The notes beneath the pieces are model-generated. The model was not told the origin of the DNA. It worked only from the letters and a program-made list of their open reading frames with translations, and did no database searches. This document shows positions 48,699 through 57,054 of a stretch of DNA of 64,000 bases, in pieces. Every line of letters begins with the position of its first letter. Positions within the stretch are counted from its first letter, which is position 1. The stretch is from positions 2,046,001 to 2,110,000 of the forward strand of contig NZ_CP069533.1 in the NCBI RefSeq assembly GCF_016889765.1, given 5' to 3'. A program made the position numbers and the translations under genes. This stretch comes from Corynebacterium minutissimum. GTDB lineage: Bacteria; Actinomycetota; Actinomycetes; Mycobacteriales; Mycobacteriaceae.

Positions 48699-48884
48699 AT
48701 GTCGAACGAGAACAAGGGCCACATTTCCCCGGCTTGGCCTAAGAACAGCCCCCGCGAGCACGCCATTACTGAGATCTCCGCACCGTTTGCTGGCGCATCC
48801 AGCCCGTTTGGTGACGATCTGATTCTGCCGATGCCGGCAGAGAAGCTGAACTACGTTCATCCGTACACCCGCATTAACCGCTAA
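48699..48884 (+). CDS. Small conserved-looking protein, 61 aa
   Basis: From ATG 48699 the product MSNENKGHISPAWPKNSPRE... is 61 residues, without signal or transmembrane helix. The C-terminus FGDDLILPMPAEKLNYVHPYTRINR is rich in Pro and Tyr. A second ATG three codons upstream is possible. I recall similar short ORFs with this kind of C-terminus in corynebacteria but cannot name a family. It is followed by two hairpins, consistent with an independent transcript. Confidence 0.6.
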   Translation: MSNENKGHISPAWPKNSPREHAITEISAPFAGASSPFGDDLILPMPAEKLNYVHPYTRINR

Positions 48885-48946
48885 GCGGGCGCGCGGGTGC
48901 TACGCACCCCGGCATATGATGTGGCCGCGCTTTACGCGGCCTAGTA

Positions 48947-48979
48947 AGCCCCTCCGAGAATGTTCTCCTCGGTGGGGCT
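48947..48979. terminator. Hairpin between the small gene and the TetR gene
   Basis: AGCCCCTCCGAG pairs with CTCGGTGGGGCT (one mismatch), loop of about 9 nt. A second stem GGCCGCG/CGCGGCC sits at 48923-48941. The genes converge here. Confidence 0.75.
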
Positions 48980-49026
48980 ATACGTGTTTGTACTGAAAGT
49001 GTGCGGCGAAAGCGATTGTGCCGCAC

Positions 49027-49629
49027 CTAAACAGCACGGGCTTGGGCCTTAAAACCGTCGAGCAACGTATCGATAAGGCTGACCTGGAGCTTCGAAAAGT
49101 ACCCTGCGTCTATCGGCGCGCCGGGCAGTGGGCGGGTGATGAGGCCGATGCCGATGTGGAGTTCGAGTGGGGTGAGCGACTCGGGGCAGAGTTGTGCGCG
49201 TTGAGCGGGCTCGAGAATGGACTGGTAAATCGACTCAAGTTCTGTGGTGCGATGGGTGACGATCTTCTGCACGTCTTCGTCTGAGAACGTGGCCGCATTC
49301 ACCTCGGCTGCCGCTGCCTGAACAACCGCGGCGAAGTTAAGGTTGGCGATGCGATGAATGGTGTCGCGCCACGTGCCCTCTGGGTTTTCGTCAAAGCTCT
49401 GTAGGTGGCTGTCAATTTCTTCCTTGATTCGTGCTACTTCGGCGCTACTGACAGCGTCAATGAGGGAAATCCGTTCGGGGAAGTGGCGTGAGACTGTGGC
49501 GACGCCCACGCCGGCCTTCTTGGCGATTGCGTGCATGGACATGCCTGGTCCTTCGCTAATGAGCAGTTGCCGCATTGCGGCAACAATGGCTTGCTTGTTT
49601 TCTGTTGCATCTTGTCTCACAAATTGCAT
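49027..49629 (-). CDS. TetR-family transcriptional regulator
   Basis: Start ATG 49629 (MQFVRQDATENKQAIVAA), with ATG 49632 adjacent. About 200 residues: HTH IAKKAGVGVATVSRHFPERISLIDAV in the N-terminal third, followed by an all-helical ligand domain. It is divergent from a membrane protein gene. Two near-identical 17-bp sites lie between them, so it probably represses both itself and that gene. Confidence 0.9.
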   Translation of the reverse strand: MQFVRQDATENKQAIVAAMRQLLISEGPGMSMHAIAKKAGVGVATVSRHFPERISLIDAVSSAEVARIKEEIDSHLQSFDENPEGTWRDTIHRIANLNFAAVVQAAAAEVNAATFSDEDVQKIVTHRTTELESIYQSILEPAQRAQLCPESLTPLELHIGIGLITRPLPGAPIDAGYFSKLQVSLIDTLLDGFKAQARAV

Positions 49630-49638
49630 CATAGCAAA

Positions 49639-49681
49639 TGGAACACTATGCTCCACTTTGTAAGTGAAACACTGTGATCCA
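49639..49681. promoter_or_regulatory. Probable TetR operator: two 17-bp sites
   Basis: TGGAACACTATGCTCCA (49639-49655) and TGAAACACTGTGATCCA (49665-49681) agree at 14 of 17 positions, 26 bp apart. The first is a partial palindrome (TGGA...TCCA). They fill the space between the divergent starts at 49629 and 49698. Confidence 0.8.
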
Positions 49682-49697
49682 TTTTGGAGGGTGGAGA

Positions 49698-50696
49698 ATG
49701 CCAAACGCGATACCTCAGGAAAAGAAAAAGCCGTCTGCTGTTGCGAAGTCGATTGCAGCGATCGTTGGAATTCCCATTGTCATTGGTCTTATGCTGTGGG
49801 CATTCCTAGCGCCAACCTTCGCTTCGGGGCCCGCAGGCGTTCCAATTGCGCTGTCTGCGCCGGAACCCATGCAGGACAGCATTGTGCAGAAAATTGAAGA
49901 AGGGGCAGGTGAGGACGCCCCGGAAATCGTCGTCAAGCACGGCGAAGAAGAAGTACGTGATGCGGTTCTCAATCGTGAGGCTGTGGGAGGATTGGTCCTT
50001 GCGCCAGAGGGGGCGAAGGCGTTTACGGCCTCCGGAAATGGTGCCCCCTATGTAGCGCTTATCGACGGCATTGCGAGCCAGCTTGAGGTCCAAGGTATGT
50101 CCGTGGAAAAGGAAGATATCGCGCCCACGACTACTGATGACCCGCAAACCAGCGGAATTGCGCTGCTTGGACTGCCGTTGGCATTTGGTGGTGTCATTTC
50201 CGCTGTGATTGCGACCTTTGGGTTCCGTGGCAAGAAGTGGACAAAGCTGGGAGTCCTGTGTGGCATTGCAGTGCTGGGTGCGCTCGTCGCCACGTGGATG
50301 CTGCACTCGGTTTATGGAACTCTGGGCGGCAGCTTTGTTGCTGAGTGGGCGGCCATTGCATCGGGTATTCTTGCAACGTCCCTGTTTACCGCAGGGCTTG
50401 CAGGCCTCATCGGTGCCGCGGGTATTGGTATCGGAGCGATCCTGACCATCTTCCTGTCTAACCCTCTCTCCGGTCTGGCCACAGGACCGTGGCTCTTGCC
50501 GGCAGGGTGGTCGACGCTGGGGCAGTGGATGCCGATTGGCGCAACCGGCTTCCTCGTTCGATCACTGTCCTTCTTTGATGGCCAGGGAAGCGGCAGCGCA
50601 TGGTGGGTACTCGCACTGTGGATTGTGGTCGGACTGGTGCTGTTGGTCTTTGACCGTTCCAAGTCGAAGCCTGTGGTTGCAGAGGTGGCTGAATAG
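49698..50696 (+). CDS. Multispanning membrane protein, ABC-2/YhgE-like
   Basis: Start ATG 49698 (MPNAIPQEKKKPSAVAKSIAA) is favoured because an earlier ATG at 49674 overlaps the second operator. 332 residues: one N-terminal helix (AIVGIPIVIGLMLWAFLAPTF), an extracellular domain of about 120 residues, then five C-terminal helices (from LLGLPLAFGGVISAVIATF). This layout resembles YhgE/Pip and ABC-2 permeases. No ATPase gene is nearby. It is probably controlled by the divergent TetR. Confidence 0.82.
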   Translation: MPNAIPQEKKKPSAVAKSIAAIVGIPIVIGLMLWAFLAPTFASGPAGVPIALSAPEPMQDSIVQKIEEGAGEDAPEIVVKHGEEEVRDAVLNREAVGGLVLAPEGAKAFTASGNGAPYVALIDGIASQLEVQGMSVEKEDIAPTTTDDPQTSGIALLGLPLAFGGVISAVIATFGFRGKKWTKLGVLCGIAVLGALVATWMLHSVYGTLGGSFVAEWAAIASGILATSLFTAGLAGLIGAAGIGIGAILTIFLSNPLSGLATGPWLLPAGWSTLGQWMPIGATGFLVRSLSFFDGQGSGSAWWVLALWIVVGLVLLVFDRSKSKPVVAEVAE

Positions 50697-50710
50697 ACAA
50701 AGGAACACGA

Positions 50711-50747
50711 AAGGGGGCCGACCGGATAGTGTCCGGTCGGCCCCCTT
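50711..50747. terminator. Strong hairpin between the membrane-protein gene and rpf
   Basis: AAGGGGGCCGACCGGA pairs perfectly with TCCGGTCGGCCCCCTT (16-bp stem, 5-nt loop). Genes converge here, so it can serve both. Confidence 0.92.
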
Positions 50748-50780
50748 CAGTGTCTGCGCTGTTGTGAGCGCTAAGTCTTT

Positions 50781-51470
50781 TTAGGACTCCTGGGCGGCGG
50801 CGATGATGCTCAGGAACTGTGCCAGCGGGTCGATGACGTGGCGATTTGCGGAGTAGAACGCATCGTAGTCGTGGCGGTTAGCCTTGTACTGCTCGGTGAA
50901 GGATGCCGGGATGGTCAGGCCGTACTGGGTAGCGGTGTCCTCAACCAGGGTGTAGAGGGCGTCAACGGCCAGCTCGTCGGTCGGCTGCTCCTCGGCAGCT
51001 TCCTTCACGACCTCCGGTGCGTCAGCCGGAGCCTTCGGTGCGGTCTCTTCCTTAGCCGGAGCCGGGGTTGCGGCCGGTGCCGGAGCAGCGCTGACGTTGC
51101 GCGGGGTCGGAGCGGAGTTCAGGCCCAGGCTTGCGGAGCACGCCGGCCATGCGCCCCAGCCCTGCTGTGCCAGGGTGCGCTCAGCAACAGCGATCTGCTG
51201 CTCGCGGGTGGCCAGGTTAGCGGTCGGAGCGAACTCGCCGCCGCCGTATGCCTGCCAGGTCTGAGCGTTGAACTGCAGGCCGCCGTGGTAGCCGTTGCCG
51301 GTGTTGATGGCCCAGTTGCCGCCGGACTCGCACTGTGCGAGGCGGTCCCAGTCAGAATCCGGGGCAGCGGCAGCGTTCGGAGCCATGATGGCTGCGGCGG
51401 CGCCCACTGCAACGGTGGAAGCGGCGAACTTGGTAGCGATGGACTTGTTCTTAGCGGAGTGGCGTCCCAT
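50781..51470 (-). CDS. rpf1: Resuscitation-promoting factor (Rpf)
   Basis: The 229-residue product has a signal peptide (ends near NAAAA-PD) and a lysozyme-like Rpf domain (residues ~38-115): WDRLAQCESGGNWAINTGNGYHGGLQFNAQTW with catalytic E48, through GWGAWPACSASLGL. An Ala/Pro-rich linker follows, then a C-terminal domain without LysM. Rpf proteins cleave peptidoglycan glycan strands and promote regrowth from dormancy. Position before csp matches rpf1 in C. glutamicum. Confidence 0.9.
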   Translation of the reverse strand: MGRHSAKNKSIATKFAASTVAVGAAAAIMAPNAAAAPDSDWDRLAQCESGGNWAINTGNGYHGGLQFNAQTWQAYGGGEFAPTANLATREQQIAVAERTLAQQGWGAWPACSASLGLNSAPTPRNVSAAPAPAATPAPAKEETAPKAPADAPEVVKEAAEEQPTDELAVDALYTLVEDTATQYGLTIPASFTEQYKANRHDYDAFYSANRHVIDPLAQFLSIIAAAQES

Positions 51471-52001
51471 TAAAGTATTCCTTCTCTAGGTTGTCTCTTG
51501 CTTTCTCGCGCCCAGATGATGCCCAGTCCGGCAAATGTTTATGTGAAAGATGTTCATTTTCATGCACATCATCGTTGGCCGCTGTGTGGAAGCCCGGACT
51601 GTGTCTGGGGCGAGACTTCCACGGCCGGCGGCCGAAGTGCCTGAGGGAAACAGTAGCGGTTTATAACGAATCAGTCACGTTAAATGACTCAAAACGGTAA
51701 CAAGAGCCGTGATATAAGCCTGTTTCCCCAGCTCGCGCACTTAATGTTAGGTATGTCACACATGTAACGGGTGTGGTGGTTGGGTCGATACCTAACGTGG
51801 GTTTCTTCGGTGGGGGCGCTAAGGGTTAGAATGAGTCTCTTTATTAGTTCCACCGGACAGTTCCTGTGCGCGGCCTGACAAACCTCAACCGAGCTTCGCC
51901 GCGCCTCCTCACCCCGGAAGTTGAACGCTCATGGGCTACGTGCCCCCGGCAGCGCTTAAACTTCTATAGAGGAGAGACGGAAAGAAAGTGAGTGAAGAAC
52001 C
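51471..52001. promoter_or_regulatory. Divergent regulatory region between rpf and csp
   Basis: This 531-bp gap has no credible gene. It holds the rpf leader (to about 51,750) and the csp promoter and leader with RBS GGAGAG near 51971. I looked for a c-di-AMP riboswitch in the rpf leader, which some actinobacterial rpf genes have, and found no convincing conserved core. Confidence 0.5.
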
Positions 52002-52382
52002 ATGCCTATCGGCAAAGTGAAGTGGTATGACGCCGACAAGGGGTTCGGCTTTGTGAGCAACCCCGGCGATGAAGACGTCTACGTGGGCCGCAACGTGCTG
52101 CCAAAGGGCGTTGATGAGCTATTCCAAGGCCAGCGCATCGAGTTCGACTTCGCCGCTGGTCGCCGCGGCCCGCAGGCCCTGCGCGTCAAGGTGCTCGACG
52201 CACCGCGCCGCCGCACTCCGGCCCGCAAGCCGGAGGAGCTGTCGAGCATGCTTTCCGACGTCATGACGTTGCTCGAGACCCAGGTCCAGCCGGTCTTAAG
52301 CCAGGGCCGCTACCCAGAGCGTAAGACGGGCCGCCAAGTGGCAGAGATTCTGCGTGCTATCGCGAAGGACTTGGATAGCTAA
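52002..52382 (+). CDS. Cold-shock-domain protein
   Basis: The 126-residue product has an N-terminal CSD: GKVKWYDADKGFGFVSN (RNP1 KGFGFV) and DEDVYVG (RNP2, with VYVG in place of the usual VFVH). It carries a C-terminal extension of about 60 residues (LSSMLSDVMTLLETQVQPVLSQG) absent from short CspA proteins and typical of the longer actinobacterial CspB-like form. It binds single-stranded RNA or DNA. It faces rpf. Confidence 0.93.
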   Translation: MPIGKVKWYDADKGFGFVSNPGDEDVYVGRNVLPKGVDELFQGQRIEFDFAAGRRGPQALRVKVLDAPRRRTPARKPEELSSMLSDVMTLLETQVQPVLSQGRYPERKTGRQVAEILRAIAKDLDS

Positions 52383-52397
52383 GGGCTTAAAGTCTTG

Positions 52398-52472
52398 AAA
52401 AGTGCCCTAACTGACGAAAGTCTGGCTGATTTTTGAATGATCAGTACTACTTTTGGCAGTTAGGGCACTTTT
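52398..52472. terminator. Long-loop terminator between csp and the DUF2771 gene
   Basis: AAAAGTGCCCTAACTG (52398-52413) and CAGTTAGGGCACTTTT (52457-52472) form a perfect 16-bp stem enclosing a 43-nt loop. Both ends carry A/T runs, so it is bidirectional. Confidence 0.85.
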
Positions 52473-52502
52473 GTTTGTTCGGAAGGGAATGCTGCAGCGC
52501 GG

Positions 52503-53102
52503 CTACTTGTCTGTAGGAGCTTCTGCGGGTGTCTCTGCATCACCGGTGGCCTTGGATTCCTTGAGCTCCTCCTCGGTCATCGTGGAGAGGGACCACACGG
52601 TGTGCATCGGGGTTTCCTCGCCGTTGGCATCGTGGCCAATCATGAGGGTGGAAATCTCCACCACCATCAGCTGTGGGCGCTCGCCCGTGGAGGCCTCGAT
52701 GGGGTCGACGGAGCCAGGGATCTCCAATGAGGTGGTGTCGTTGGCGCCGTGAGAGGTGCTGTCATTGGCGGCTGGGTCATCGTAAATCGAGAGTACGGAC
52801 CACTCGTGGTTGTAAATGGCCTCGGGGATTTCCAGCTTGAGAGTGTCATCTGGCCCCACCGTGAGGTTAGGAACTTCGCCTTCCTGGCATTCGGTTCCGG
52901 GCTCGCAGATGCTGTACGGCGAGACCTCCACGGTCTCATCACTCACCGAGGCCGTGATGGTGACGTCCTGCGGCTCGGGGCCGGGGCGGTCATTCCACCA
53001 TTTCTGGAATAGCACTACCGCCACGACGATCACCGCCACGGCGATAATGAGCGCCAGAAACTGCAGCAGTGACTTTTTCCTTGTTTGCTTCACGGTTGCC
53101 AT
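52503..53102 (-). CDS. DUF2771-type membrane-anchored protein
   Basis: The 199-residue product has one N-terminal helix (LLQFLALIIAVAVIVVAVVLF, residues ~12-32) followed by an extracytoplasmic domain rich in beta-type sequence (VTITASVSDETVEVSPYSIC with a Cys pair). It fits the actinobacterial DUF2771 family, function unknown. It sits 11 bp downstream of the glutaminyl cyclase gene and is probably co-transcribed. Confidence 0.83.
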   Translation of the reverse strand: MATVKQTRKKSLLQFLALIIAVAVIVVAVVLFQKWWNDRPGPEPQDVTITASVSDETVEVSPYSICEPGTECQEGEVPNLTVGPDDTLKLEIPEAIYNHEWSVLSIYDDPAANDSTSHGANDTTSLEIPGSVDPIEASTGERPQLMVVEISTLMIGHDANGEETPMHTVWSLSTMTEEELKESKATGDAETPAEAPTDK

Positions 53103-53113
53103 GGCTGAGAATC

Positions 53114-53980
53114 CTACTCGAAGCGCACTCGGTACAAGTCATCCCAGAGCTTGCCGGTGATCCAAAACTCGTCGGTCCCCGGGATATGGGCAATGCCGTT
53201 GAGCACAGCATTGGGGTCGTCATAGGGACGGTGATTGAGATCTGAGGTGTCGATTACCGCGGTGACCTCGCCGGACTCAGGATCGATGCGCAGGATGTCC
53301 TCGCTCATCCACACATTGGCATAGACCTGCTCGTCAACGCATTCGAGCTCATTGAGATTGTCCACGGGAGAACCATCGAGGGTGACCGTAGTGCGGGGGC
53401 CGCGTTCCGCGAAGGTCTCAGGGTGGAGGTGGCGTAACTCGGCGGAACCATCGGACATGATGAGCTCGGAACCGGCGTTGCACAGGCCCCAGCCTTCGCC
53501 GTCATAGTCGGCACGGTTGAGCTCAGCAAACGTGGTGGAATCGCGCAGTATGGCCGTGCCGGTTTTCCATGTCAGCTGCCAAATACCGGCATCGGTTTGG
53601 GTAATGCCTTCGCCGAAGTGGGAGTTGTTAAGCGCAATCTCTTCCAACGGGTTGAGCGATCCCGGCCGCACGCGCAGAAGCCTGGATTTGCCGTAGAGAC
53701 CCGTGCCGATGAGTAGGTTGCCGTCAGGGTCTACTTCCAAACCCTGGGTAAAGGTGTGGGGGAGAAGCGGGACGGTGTCGAGGACGGTTAGCCCTAGGCG
53801 TTCGGCCTTAGTCGCGCTCGCGGAAGCATCCTGGGAGATGGCATGCGTACTTGGCGCAGTGTCGTCGCCTTCGGGGCTTGAAGAGCAAGAGGAAAGTGGT
53901 GCGAGAAGGGCCGTGGAGGAGAGTACAGCGGCAGCAAGGCGGGGTACGCAGTTGCGGGAAAAGAGGGCCATGTCTGTCAT
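53114..53980 (-). CDS. Glutaminyl-peptide cyclotransferase, lipoprotein
   Basis: The 288-residue product has a lipoprotein signal (LLAPLSSC, start ATG 53980 or 53971). The glutamine cyclotransferase beta-propeller domain is evident from PHTFTQGLEVDPDGNLLIGTG, GEGITQTDAGIWQLTWKTGTA, GEGWGLCN and LNELECVDEQVYANVW. It converts N-terminal Gln of exported proteins to pyroglutamate at the cell surface. It is the first gene of a leftward pair. Confidence 0.92.
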   Translation of the reverse strand: MTDMALFSRNCVPRLAAAVLSSTALLAPLSSCSSSPEGDDTAPSTHAISQDASASATKAERLGLTVLDTVPLLPHTFTQGLEVDPDGNLLIGTGLYGKSRLLRVRPGSLNPLEEIALNNSHFGEGITQTDAGIWQLTWKTGTAILRDSTTFAELNRADYDGEGWGLCNAGSELIMSDGSAELRHLHPETFAERGPRTTVTLDGSPVDNLNELECVDEQVYANVWMSEDILRIDPESGEVTAVIDTSDLNHRPYDDPNAVLNGIAHIPGTDEFWITGKLWDDLYRVRFE

Positions 53981-54003
53981 TGTGCACTATGGTGACGGCC
54001 GTG

Positions 54004-54666
54004 ATGAATAATGAGAGGGTGACTCGCAAGAAAAAGATGCATTCTCCGCTCCTCGATTCCGCCGCAGTTGACCTGGCGCGCCGGGCTGTGGAAGAGGTGG
54101 GTGAGGGGGACGTCGGCAAGCACCGCGGCGTCGCCGGAGTCGGCCGCAACGTGGCTACTCACCGCTTTGAGGCGCACGTTCCTGGCTACCCCGGCTGGGA
54201 GTGGCATGCTGTTGTCGCCTGCGCTGAAGGGTCGCACACGCCGACGGTCAACGAGGTAGCACTGGTCCCTGGCGGCCAGGCCCTCCAGGCCCCGGAGTGG
54301 GTTCCCTATTCCGAGCGGCTGCGCCCAGGTGACCTTGGCCCCGGTGATCTGATGCCGCCCGCGCTTGACGACGACCGCCTCGATGACGGTGAGCTTTCTG
54401 AGACCGGTCTCAAGGAGGCTAAGGAACGCTGGCGCAAGAAGTACGGGCCAAACTCGGAGATGGCCGCACAGGCACAGCTGCAGTGCAAAACCTGCGCTTT
54501 CTTTTTGAAGCTTCTGCCCAATTTTGGCGTGTGTGCCAATGAATACTCTGCGGACGGCAAAGTGGTACACGCCACCTATGGATGTGGCGCGCATTCGGGT
54601 ACGACCATCCGTGAAGAGGGATCTGAGCAGGAAAGGCCCTTCGACGACGAGAAACCAATCTTTTAA
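54004..54666 (+). CDS. DUF3027 family protein
   Basis: From ATG 54004 (MNNERVTRKKKMHSPLLDSA) the product is 220 residues. Typical DUF3027 features: GVGRNVATHRFEAHVPGYPGWEWHAVVACAEG, WVPYSERLRPGDLGPGDLMPP, and a C-terminal Cys cluster QCKTCAFFLKLLPNFGVCANEYS...YGCGAHS, which could bind metal. Actinobacterial, function unknown. Confidence 0.88.
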   Translation: MNNERVTRKKKMHSPLLDSAAVDLARRAVEEVGEGDVGKHRGVAGVGRNVATHRFEAHVPGYPGWEWHAVVACAEGSHTPTVNEVALVPGGQALQAPEWVPYSERLRPGDLGPGDLMPPALDDDRLDDGELSETGLKEAKERWRKKYGPNSEMAAQAQLQCKTCAFFLKLLPNFGVCANEYSADGKVVHATYGCGAHSGTTIREEGSEQERPFDDEKPIF

Positions 54667-54790
54667 AGCGCTCGTCACCTCCCGCACGCAGCGATGATGT
54701 AGCGGGCGGGTTTTGCGTTTTAGTGCCTGGGTGGAGCACCCTTAGCAGGTAAAACTTCATTTCTCTAGATAGAAGGGGCGCTCTCTCACG

Positions 54791-56194
54791 ATGAACGCAG
54801 CTATCGATCGCTATTTCAAGGTCACGGAACGTGGCTCCACTATCGGCACCGAGGTGCGTGCCGGTGTGGTCTCGTTCTTTGCGATGGCCTACATCATTCT
54901 CCTCAACCCTCTCATCCTGGGCACCTCGGAAGACTCCGCCGGAACTACCCTTGGCATCCCCCGGGTGGCTGCCGCTACCGCTCTTGTGGCCGGTGTGATG
55001 ACCATTGCCTTCGGTGTCATTGCGCGCTACCCGTTCGCCATGGCGGCGGGCCTGGGCATGAATACCTTCGTGGCCGTGACCATGGTGTCCCTCAATGGGC
55101 TGGAATGGCGTGAGGCCATGGGCCTTGTCGTTATTGAAGGCATCATCATTGTCCTGCTGGCTATCTCCGGTTTCCGCCAGGCCGTCTTTGACGCCATCCC
55201 TGCCTCCATGAAGGCGGCGATGGGTGTCGGTATCGGCATGTTCATCGCGCTCATCGGATTCGTGGACGGCCACTTTGTCACCCGTGTTCCGGATGCGGCG
55301 ATGACGACCGTTCCGGTGGGCCTCGGCGTTAACGGCTCCATTTCCACCTGGCCGGCCTTCGTCTTCATCGTGGGCCTGATTCTCTCCGGTTTCTTCGTCA
55401 TCCGCCAGGTGCGCGGTGGCCTTTTCATTGGCATCGTTATCACCACCATCATCGCCATGATCATCCAGGCTCTCACGGGTAGTGAGGGCTGGGGCATGGC
55501 TACGCCGGAAATCCCGAGCTCCCTCGGCGGCATTCCGGATCTGTCGATCGTGGGCCAGGTCGATCCCATTGGTGCGTTCACCAAGCTCGGCGTGGTCTCT
55601 ACCGTGCTGCTGATCTTCACCCTGCTGCTCACCAACTTCTTCGATGCCATGGGCACCATGAACGGTCTGGGTAAGCAGGCCAACCTCGTCGATGAGAACG
55701 GTAACCTGCCGGACATGAGGACCGCGCTGGTCGTCGAAGGCGTGGGTGCCGTAGCCGGTGGTGCCGGTTCGGTGTCCTCCAACACGGTCTTTGCGGATTC
55801 CGCTGCTGGTATCGGCGATGGTGCCCGTACTGGCCTGGCCAACGTCGTCACCGGTGTGATCTTCCTGCTGGCCATGTTCCTCACCCCGCTCTATGAAATT
55901 GTGCCGATTGAGGCTGCCGCACCGGTGCTCGTGATCGTGGGTGTCATGATGGCCGCGCAGCTGAAGGACATCGCCTGGACCCGTATGGAGGAGGCCATCC
56001 CGGCCTTCCTCACCATCGTGGTCATGCCCTTTACCTATTCCATTGCCAACGGTATCGGCGTGGGCTTCATTGCTTATGCGCTCATGGCTACCTTTGCCGG
56101 CAAGGCCAAGAAGGTCCACTGGATCATGTGGTTGGTGGCTGCGCTCTTCGTGGTCTACTTCGCCATGGGGCCGATTACCGCAGCGCTGGCCTAA
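54791..56194 (+). CDS. NCS2-family purine permease (AzgA-like)
   Basis: The 467-residue protein starts RYFKVTERGSTIGTEVRAGV, the standard AzgA/GhxP beginning, and has 13-14 helices. Further markers: AMAAGLGMNTFVA, GVGIGMFIALIGFVDG, and TNFFDAMGTMNGLGKQA. This subfamily imports adenine, guanine or hypoxanthine with protons. The long 5' gap after the DUF3027 gene (125 bp) should hold its promoter; no purine riboswitch aptamer is evident. Confidence 0.92.
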   Translation: MNAAIDRYFKVTERGSTIGTEVRAGVVSFFAMAYIILLNPLILGTSEDSAGTTLGIPRVAAATALVAGVMTIAFGVIARYPFAMAAGLGMNTFVAVTMVSLNGLEWREAMGLVVIEGIIIVLLAISGFRQAVFDAIPASMKAAMGVGIGMFIALIGFVDGHFVTRVPDAAMTTVPVGLGVNGSISTWPAFVFIVGLILSGFFVIRQVRGGLFIGIVITTIIAMIIQALTGSEGWGMATPEIPSSLGGIPDLSIVGQVDPIGAFTKLGVVSTVLLIFTLLLTNFFDAMGTMNGLGKQANLVDENGNLPDMRTALVVEGVGAVAGGAGSVSSNTVFADSAAGIGDGARTGLANVVTGVIFLLAMFLTPLYEIVPIEAAAPVLVIVGVMMAAQLKDIAWTRMEEAIPAFLTIVVMPFTYSIANGIGVGFIAYALMATFAGKAKKVHWIMWLVAALFVVYFAMGPITAALA

Positions 56195-56232
56195 GGGCCG
56201 ATTCACGCGAACCCACCGCTAAACTGGGGCCT

Positions 56233-57054
56233 ATGCGTTTTATCATCGATGACCCTGCAGACCCTCGCCTCGACGATATCCGCGACTTGAAACATGCGGA
56301 TAAGTCCGGCGAGGGTTTCGTCTTTGGTGAAGGCCCCTTGTGCGTGGAGCGCCTGCTGGCCTCGCGCTTTCCGGTGCGCTGCATCATTGGTTTTGAGGCC
56401 AAGCTCGATACTTTCCTGGAATCACATGATGTAGGTGACATCCCTGTCTACCAGGTCACCCGCCACACCTTGGGGCAGGTCACCGGCTTCGATATGCACC
56501 GCGGCCTAGTGGCTGCCGCTGACCGCGCTGAAGCGTGGAGCGTAGATGAGGTCATCGACGGCGCCCGCACGCTCGCCATCATGGAGGGCGTGGGTGACCA
56601 CGAAAATATCGGATCCCTGTTCCGCAATGCAGCCGGAATGGAGGTCGACGGTATTCTGCTCGGCTCCGGCGCTGCTGACCCGTTGTACCGCCGCTCGGTG
56701 CGCGTGTCCATGGGGCACGTGCTGCGCCTTCCTTGGGCACGCTTCGAGGGCGGCTTTACCACTTGGCAGCGCGGGTTGGACAAGCTGCGCGACAAGGGCT
56801 TTAGGCTCGTCTCCTTGACGCCGCACCCGGACGCCGTCCACATTGCGGAGGCCCTGGACGGCGCTGAGAAGGTAGCACTCCTTGTCGGCGCGGAGGGCCC
56901 AGGCTTGACCGAACATGCGATGAAGGCCACCGACGTGCGCGCCCGGATCCCCATGGCGGAGGGGACGGATTCACTCAACGTGGCAACGTCCGCGGCGATT
57001 GCTTTCTACGAGCGCCAGCGTTCCCAGAGGGCCCGGGACGTCGAGACTGCGTAG
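56233..57054 (+). CDS. TrmH/SpoU-family RNA 2'-O-methyltransferase
   Basis: Start ATG 56233 (MRFIIDDPADPRLDDIRDLK). The 273-residue product has an N-terminal RNA-binding L30e-like domain, and a SPOUT domain with the deep trefoil knot: EGVGDHENIGSLFRNAAGMEVD, VALLVGAEGPGLTE, and PMAEGTDSLNVATSAAIAFYERQR. It methylates tRNA or rRNA ribose; the target base cannot be predicted. Its 3' end overlaps the convergent gene by 49 bp. Confidence 0.9.
   Translation: MRFIIDDPADPRLDDIRDLKHADKSGEGFVFGEGPLCVERLLASRFPVRCIIGFEAKLDTFLESHDVGDIPVYQVTRHTLGQVTGFDMHRGLVAAADRAEAWSVDEVIDGARTLAIMEGVGDHENIGSLFRNAAGMEVDGILLGSGAADPLYRRSVRVSMGHVLRLPWARFEGGFTTWQRGLDKLRDKGFRLVSLTPHPDAVHIAEALDGAEKVALLVGAEGPGLTEHAMKATDVRARIPMAEGTDSLNVATSAAIAFYERQRSQRARDVETA

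Noticed and set aside
51471..51760. c-di-AMP (ydaO-type) riboswitch in the rpf leader
   Set aside because: The leader lacks the conserved core blocks I would expect; cannot be supported without a covariance search.
54419..56206. 595-codon open frame antisense to the NCS2 permease and DUF3027 genes
   Set aside because: His/Asp/Gly-rich nonsense composition typical of antisense to a membrane protein; the sense frames are recognised families.
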